Source: Spirochaetota bacterium (GTDB lineage: Bacteria; Spirochaetota; UBA4802; UBA5550). From it: a stretch of 35,172 nt of DNA. Positions 34,123-35,172 of this stretch are shown here, in pieces. Location of the stretch: assembly GCA_009787025.1 (NCBI GenBank), contig WRGT01000055.1, positions 1-35,172 of the forward strand, in the 5' to 3' direction. How positions within the stretch are numbered: the first letter of the stretch is position 1; each line of letters opens with the position of its first letter. Below the pieces are notes generated by a model. It ran no database searches, was not told the origin of the DNA, and saw only the letters and a list, made by a program, of their open reading frames with translations. Made by a program: the position numbers and the translations under genes.

Positions 34123-34731
34123 TTATTTTTTCCATCTGCGTTTATAATAACAATCGCTAATCCATTTTGTCGGATTATTTTCTATATATTCTGTGATTCG
34201 ATTATATTCATCTTGGTTACGGATTATGTGATCATGGTAGGATTTTTGCCACGGAGAAAATCCTAATTGTTTTGAAACATATTGTTTAAATTGTTTAACG
34301 ATTATTGACACACTTGTAGGGGCGGTTATTAATCGCCCGTCTGCCTCGTTATTTTGTATTATTAAAATTAGATGTATATGATTTGGCATAATGACATATC
34401 TGTCAACAGAGACATTTTTATAATGGACAGAAATTTCGTTTATTGCCTTATCGACGATTATGCCATATTCCGAAAATTTAACATACAAATTATCTTCCAT
34501 CTCATTTTGTGGATGGCTGTGGGATGATTGAGGTGGTTCGGATGATGATTGCGTGTTGTGTTTTAATTGCGGGCGATTGATGGATGATTGCGGGCGATTG
34601 GTAATCGCCCCTACGGCGTGTCCAAAAATTTCATATTTGTTTTTAACACATATCGTTATAAAATATAATCCGGCAGATGAATAATCATAATTTTTCAAAC
34701 GATTTGGTTTGCGGACAGGTAAATTTTTCAT
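34123..34731 (-). CDS. REP-associated Y1 tyrosine transposase (RAYT-like)
   Basis: 202 residues of the IS200-like Y1 family. SSAGLYFITICVKNKYEIFG opens the domain, MPNHIHLILII has the HUH motif, and KQFKQYVSKQLG with FSPWQKSYHDHIIRNQDEYN follows, as in RAYTs (the catalytic Tyr is probably in KQYVSKQ). Two parts are odd: residues about 38-80 (GAITNRPQSSINRPQLKHN and a Ser/Gln/Pro-rich tail) and DGRLITAPT near residue 131. Both are encoded by GGGCGATT-type palindromes that also occur outside the gene. AAGGGA eight bases upstream of ATG 34731 is the ribosome-binding site. No terminal inverted repeats of a full IS were seen. Confidence 0.88.
   Translation of the reverse strand: MKNLPVRKPNRLKNYDYSSAGLYFITICVKNKYEIFGHAVGAITNRPQSSINRPQLKHNTQSSSEPPQSSHSHPQNEMEDNLYVKFSEYGIIVDKAINEISVHYKNVSVDRYVIMPNHIHLILIIQNNEADGRLITAPTSVSIIVKQFKQYVSKQLGFSPWQKSYHDHIIRNQDEYNRITEYIENNPTKWISDCYYKRRWKK
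34320..34338. repeat. REP-like palindrome inside the transposase gene (copy 1)
   Basis: GGGCGGTT-ATT-AATCGCCC: 8-base arms with one mismatch and a 3-base loop, preceded by GTAG. It encodes the GRLITAP part of the transposase on the minus strand. Confidence 0.75.
34592..34610. repeat. REP-like palindrome inside the transposase gene (copy 2)
   Basis: GGGCGATT-GGT-AATCGCCC with perfect 8-base arms, followed by CTACGG. A half copy ATTGCGGGCGATTG at 34566-34579 repeats its left side (34587-34600). It lies in the Ser/Gln/Pro-rich insertion of the transposase. Confidence 0.85.
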
Positions 34732-34767
34732 GGCGTTTTTCCCTTATTTTGATTCTGCTTTAATTGC

Positions 34768-34786
34768 GGACGACAAAATGTTGTCC
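34768..34786. repeat. Variant REP-like palindrome with compensatory changes
   Basis: GGACGACA-AAA-TGTTGTCC: 8-base arms with one mismatch and a 3-base loop. The flanks ATTGC on the left and CTA on the right are the same as in copy 2, but the arm sequence differs on both sides together, so pairing is kept. It lies 37 bases upstream of the transposase start. Confidence 0.65.
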
Positions 34787-34863
34787 CTATAAAGATATAA
34801 CGATGGAAAATTACGGGAAATAAAAATTTTTTAATTTTTTTATTAGTATGCTTTGACCCATAG

Positions 34864-34920
34864 TTGTTTAAATTGTTTAACGATTATTGACACACCGTAG
34901 GGGCGATTATTAATCGCCCG
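34864..34920 (-). pseudogene. Relic of a second Y1 transposase copy
   Basis: Bases 34864-34895 are identical to 34282-34313 inside the transposase gene (32 of 32), and similarity continues through the adjacent palindrome to 34920. On the minus strand it encodes GVSIIVKQFKQ, then unrelated residues and a stop. Only this central piece remains. Confidence 0.75.
34901..34919. repeat. REP-like palindrome (copy 3)
   Basis: GGGCGATT-ATT-AATCGCCC with perfect 8-base arms, preceded by CGTAG. It lies in the transposase relic, outside any intact gene. Confidence 0.85.
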
Positions 34921-35005
34921 TTGCCACCGATAATTTTACAGGTGGCAGAGAAAATTTTTCACAAAAAACATATTATAATATTTCAACAAAAAAACAAAAA
35001 AATTA

Positions 35006-35034
35006 TTGACACTTTAATAAGTAGAGTTTAATTT
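35006..35034 (+). promoter_or_regulatory. Promoter candidate for the (AG)n gene
   Basis: Consensus TTGACA (35006-35011), 17 bases, then TAATTT (35029-35034), a weak -10. It would give a leader of about 65 bases to the ATG at 35108. Confidence 0.4.
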
Positions 35035-35107
35035 TACATTGGTTCTTTCAGCAGCAAAGTTTTATAACATTATTTATTTTATATTATTTAAAAAGGTGAA
35101 AGTTTTT

Positions 35108-35172
<65 letters not shown>

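Overview
The window is AT-rich, gene-dense bacterial DNA from a Gram-negative-type cell: many signal peptides, lipoprotein-like N-termini, an MlaF-like transporter ATPase and a DUF4954 protein. The mix of a HAMP-linked class III nucleotidyl cyclase, a HATPase-HDOD fusion, TPR proteins and DUF4954 (known to me mainly from Bacteroidetes and Spirochaetes) suggests a spirochaete-like or related lineage. I cannot fix the phylum from sequence alone. No rRNA, tRNA or CRISPR array was seen.

Layout. (1) 1-2151 is an accessory patch: a four-helix-bundle gene between two inverted arrays of 7-bp repeats, a DUF4143-type ATPase, and a probable HipA remnant with a short GC-rich stretch. (2) 2141-4910 holds TPR proteins and two small unknown genes. 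(3) 5151-10271 is a forward cluster: a membrane cyclase, a membrane-anchored coiled-coil protein, secreted proteins and exonuclease III. (4) 10246-14973 has an alpha/beta hydrolase, DNA polymerase III alpha (dnaE) and an orphan antitoxin-like gene. (5) 15030-21566 has panC, a lipoprotein, an Elp3-like radical SAM enzyme, an FmdB-type zinc ribbon, two unknown proteins and pcm. (6) 21702-28743 has rsgA, an MlaF-like ATPase, a PfkB kinase, nrnA-glyQ and the HATPase-HDOD protein. (7) 29145-33561 has a tail-anchored unknown protein, a decayed palindromic repeat, a polyprenyl synthetase and a DUF4954 protein with an in-frame 15-bp minisatellite. (8) 33587-35172 is a second accessory patch: a truncated, frameshifted Rpn/PD-(D/E)XK gene abutting a Y1 (RAYT-type) transposase, GGGCGATT-type palindromes inside and beside that transposase, a transposase relic, and a gene whose 5' coding region runs into an (AG)n tract at the window end.

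The middle is ordinary chromosomal housekeeping with lineage-specific genes. Both ends are repeat-rich accessory DNA, and the window begins and ends inside simple repeats, as an assembly contig would. The strongest leads are the heptamer arrays around the four-helix-bundle gene, the REP-like palindromes carried in frame within their own transposase gene, the (AG)n contingency-type gene, and a cyclase that lacks the usual adenine-specifying lysine.
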